From Epiperipatus broadwayi (Eukaryota > Onychophora > Udeonychophora > Euonychophora > Peripatidae): a DNA stretch of 64,000 nucleotides. The notes under the pieces were generated by a model that saw only the letters and a program-made list of their open reading frames with translations, did not search any database and was not told the origin of the DNA. The DNA lies in assembly GCA_028023455.1 (NCBI GenBank), contig JAQFVV010000545.1, forward strand, positions 62,001 to 126,000, written 5' to 3'. The position numbers and the translations under genes are program-made. Of this stretch, positions 61,113-64,000 are shown piece after piece. How positions within the stretch are numbered: the stretch's first letter is position 1; each line of letters begins with the position of its first letter.

Positions 61113-61161
61113 ATAAAAAATAGAAAACTTTCAGATGGATATAGTAGCAATTATAAAATAG
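61113..61161 (+). CDS. Host gene exon 4 (49 bp), unrecognised protein
   Basis: The acceptor TTATATTTCAG and the donor GTAAAT bound 16 codons reading IKNRKLSDGYSSNYKI plus one base (phase 1). The phase-0 start fits exon 3. No stop is met, so the coding region continues beyond this exon, probably past the right edge of the window. The serine/tyrosine-rich peptide could be a disordered or cytoplasmic segment; no motif is certain. Confidence 0.6.
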
Positions 61162-61689
61162 GTAAATATTCTTTGTTTTGCTATTGCTTCATAATGGTTT
61201 CATGGGTTTTTATTGTGTGTGTTTTTTTTTAATAAATTATTATTGTCTATGTAATTAATGCTTATCTTACTCAAAATTCAGTAAACATCTTTCATAAAAT
61301 AAATGTTTTTTTTTCTTAAAGCTAAAATAAACACTATTCTGCCTTAAAATTCACTGCTAATCAAAAATAAGTTGTATTGTACTATTAAATTATTATTCAA
61401 CATAAAATTAAATGTGTATTATAAATAGATTAAACCATGAAATGTCATAAAAGAATGAAAATTAAACATCAGGAACATTGAAAGATGTTTTAGTTTATGA
61501 TAATAAATGCAATATTTTAAATTAAGAACAAAATAATATAATCATTTGTTCTATTTTTAATTCTCTATAATCTTATCATTGATAAGCAATTACTTGGTAA
61601 AAAACAGTTGCATTTGTTCAGTTAATATCAACTATTGCAAACAATAAACTACTAATAGGATTTCCCAACATATTTCTTTTTATTATATA
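61162..61689 (+). other. Start of host intron 4
   Basis: AT-rich non-coding sequence following the GTAAAT donor. No further exon was found before the LINE at 61690. Confidence 0.45.
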
Positions 61690-61899
61690 GGGGAAATCTT
61701 CACATTTCATCACCATCATCATTTTCAGAGATTATAAATCCACTACAAGATGATCTCTCAAAATTTGACCCACTTTTCCTGATTTTTAACCTCTCTTCCC
61801 CAAAAACACCAGCAAAATTCCTTATTTTATTCATCTGTTTCACATGCAATCTCTTTTTAAGTCTTTTACAATCTCTTGGGATCTAGTTAAAATTATAGC

Positions 61900-63200
61900 T
61901 GCCATCTATTATCATCTCTTCTAGAAATGTGTCCAGCTCAATTGCATTTTAGATTATTAATTCTTTCAATGATGTCAGTAATACCTGTTTGTTTTCTTAT
62001 CCATGTCTGTGGTTTTTTTTGTCTTTTTTATTCCTACCATACATCTCTTTCCATAAGTGATCTGAAGTCTATGAATTGCTCTTCTATTAAGTGTCTAAAT
62101 TTCAGATCCCAAATTAAGAACTTGTAAAACACATTTAATAAAAGCTTTCCAAATACATGGATATATTTTCTTTTAATATTAAGTTATTTCTACAAAATCA
62201 CTCCATCCAAGTTTAATTCTATAATTAGTTTCATCTGTTATGTAACCATCTGCATTAATAATCTAACCAAGATAAATGTAGTTGTTTACTTTTCATTTAT
62301 GATTATCAATCTTTATTTTCTTCTGAGAAAATCCATTGAACATTTCTTTAGTCTTTTTAGTGTTTGTCCTTGTTCTTTTTTTTTCTTACTTTCATCTGAT
62401 AATTCTTGCAACATTTCTTGAAGCTTTGAAGCTGTATTTGCAAAAACAGCCATATTATCTGCAAAATCTAAATGACTGAAATAATTTCCATTTATATTTA
62501 CTTATTAACATTCCATTTTAATCCACAAAATATTTCTTATAAACCTGCTGTAAAAAGTTTTGAAGATATGGAATATTAATCTTTTTAGTATCACCATGTA
62601 ATATAACTATTGTGTTTGCACTTTGATAAATATTTTTCAAAACATGACACTATCCTGAGTCTCTATTTTGATGATCCAATACTTTAATAAGCTATTTAAA
62701 TGCTGATAGAATCAAATGTCTTTATAATGGCAATTTATATTTATTGAATCTTTCTATAACTTCTCTCAATACCTGGATATGATCCACTGTGTTAAAATTT
62801 ATCTTTAAAGCCAGCTTATTTTTTTGCTTGGTTTGAATCCAAAATTCACTACAGACAGGTTGAAATTATTTTGTTAAAGATTTTATGTAGAATTGATAGA
62901 AAACTGATAGGTATCTCTTCTATCACTTTTCTTAAATAATAATATTACTAGTGCATTCTTCCAATCATTTGGTATATTTTTATCATTTAGAAATTTGGTA
63001 TATAACTTTCCCAATAATTTTTTTTCACCTGCTTTTTTTAAGATATCAATAATAATTCCATCATTACCTGCAGCTTTTCCTTTCTTTATATATTAATTGT
63101 ATCTCACACTTTTTGATTTAAAATGCTGGGCAATTCAGAAAATATAATAACTGCAGGGAATACTTTGGGTTTTTTTTTTATTGTTGTTCTTTATTATTGT
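61900..63200 (-). pseudogene. RTE reverse transcriptase, broken
   Basis: Reading right to left, KGKAAGNDGIIIDILKKAGE (about 63085-63025) is the first RT block. IPNDWKNALVILLFKKSDRR (about 62975-62915) holds the D-W-K and F-K-K blocks. A region matching G-F-x-P and D-H-I follows near 62840-62770. The catalytic box near 62475-62450 reads LDFADNMAVF, with FADN in place of FADD. ASKLQEMLQELSDES follows directly as in RTE proteins. The loss of the second catalytic aspartate alone would abolish activity, and stops are also present. Confidence 0.88.
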
Positions 63201-63493
63201 ACAATTCTTTATAGAATTTTCTTACACATTATATGGTGTTCTCTCTTTTTTTAGTAATAATTCCATCTTCTCATTGCAGGAATAATTTTCTTACCAATAC
63301 CAAGAAATTGTTTTATACTTTTGAGACTTTTATTCCCTTTTATAATTTTTATTTTCAATATACAATTATATTTTCACATATTATTAATTCTTTTTCATAT
63401 TATTTTATAAAAATTTAAATATTCAATTTTTTTTAATAGATCATTTTTTTAAAAAAATCCCTATTCCTCCTTTTCTTTGTGTATTTTCTTGTC

Positions 63494-63800
63494 TCAATAA
63501 AAACGTTTACTGGCACATTGCTTCTTTTTTGTAACAGCTATCTTTCTTGCAGTGCTTAATAGAATATTAATTATTTTCTTATTGATTTCAGTCAAATCTG
63601 AATCAGCCTCAAAGTGTGTTGATATTTTAAAATGATTTGTAAGTTCTAATTTAAATTCAGTGAAATGTTTTGGAAGATTAGAAGTATCAATTGTAAATAC
63701 TGGCTTTTTAAATAGTTGTTGTCTCTTTAGTTTTGCATTAATTTGTATATTACATCTCACTAATTGATAATCACTTCTTTTGATGAATTTATTAAAAACA
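63494..63800 (-). pseudogene. RTE endonuclease end and EN-RT linker
   Basis: About 63785-63750 reads FIKRSDYQLVRCNIQI, which contains the final S-D-(H/Y)-x-L-V motif of the endonuclease, with Y where the catalytic H is usual. The open frame (63494-63760) continues with NAKLKRQQLFKKPVFTIDTS and KHFTEFKLELTNHF, matching the linker that follows the endonuclease in RTE and BovB-like proteins. The domain start is beyond the right edge or in decayed sequence. Confidence 0.82.
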
Positions 63801-64000
63801 TTATATTCTTGAAATACATATTTGCTTTTTAATAATATAATGCAATTCTGCTATATCTTCATTTGGATGCTTCCAAGTTCATTTCTATTTAGCATTTTTC
63901 TTTAAAAAAAAATTATAAAATATTTTTTTTTCTTCTGATAACTCCAGAAATCTGTGTTAAATTTAACCACAATATTTTTATCATTCAATTGTTTACCAAT

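Larger units (their letters stand above)
61690..64000 (-). mobile_element. RTE-like LINE, 3' half, running off the right edge
   Basis: The minus strand reads from the endonuclease end at the right edge through reverse transcriptase to a 3' end at about 61695. The 3' end carries an ATGATGGTGATG tail and the conserved GAGAGATCATCTTG segment also present at 23188. RTE elements characteristically end in such short tandem repeats and not in poly-A. The element is better preserved than the plus-strand copy at 21840-23225 but still has stops. Its 5' end lies outside the window. Confidence 0.88.

Overview
The window is AT-rich eukaryotic DNA, and everything recognisable points to an invertebrate animal. 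It holds widely spaced short exons with GT/AG splice sites, an L1/Tx1-like LINE, two RTE-like LINEs, at least four Ty3/Gypsy elements or remnants, tRNA-derived SINEs, fold-back elements and microsatellites. There are no operons, ribosome-binding sites or other prokaryotic signals. The species cannot be named from the sequence alone; an AT-rich non-vertebrate metazoan is the safest statement.

The most gene-like content is a chain of four small plus-strand exons (23384-23455, 24478-24605, 57895-57933, 61113-61161). All four have good splice sites and their codon phases agree at every junction. The protein is not recognised. The second intron is about 33.3 kb and is packed with transposons. A candidate minus-strand exon (33987-34125) lies inside that intron.

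Layout. 1-2589: AT-rich non-coding DNA with a 314-bp TTA/TAA microsatellite. 2590-8530: a degraded minus-strand LINE (ORF1, endonuclease, reverse transcriptase, zinc-finger tail). 8718-18976: mostly non-coding, with a hairpin, a repeat shared with 19264-19417, copy 1 of a 1.4-kb duplicated segment, and a fold-back element. 19000-20890: minus-strand Gypsy remnant. 21840-23225: plus-strand RTE remnant. 23384-24605: host exons 1 and 2. 25420-26100: isolated Gypsy LTR plus leader. 34381-39117: minus-strand Gypsy with both LTRs. 39118-45440: broken plus-strand Gypsy with a C-rich anomalous block, a SINE with target-site duplication, and an LTR apparently shared by two internal regions. 46860-47193: fold-back element. 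48786-50250: copy 2 of the duplicated segment. 51231-57150: minus-strand Gypsy carrying a palindromic insertion and a second SINE. 57895-61161: host exons 3 and 4. 61690-64000: minus-strand RTE LINE running off the right edge.

Nearly every transposon coding region is interrupted by stops or frameshifts, so none looks autonomous now. The nesting (SINE in Gypsy, palindrome in Gypsy, elements in a host intron) gives a relative order of insertions. No complete new biological system was found. The best leads are the palindromic insert with a 13-bp target-site duplication, the duplicated segment with exon-like structure, and the host gene itself.
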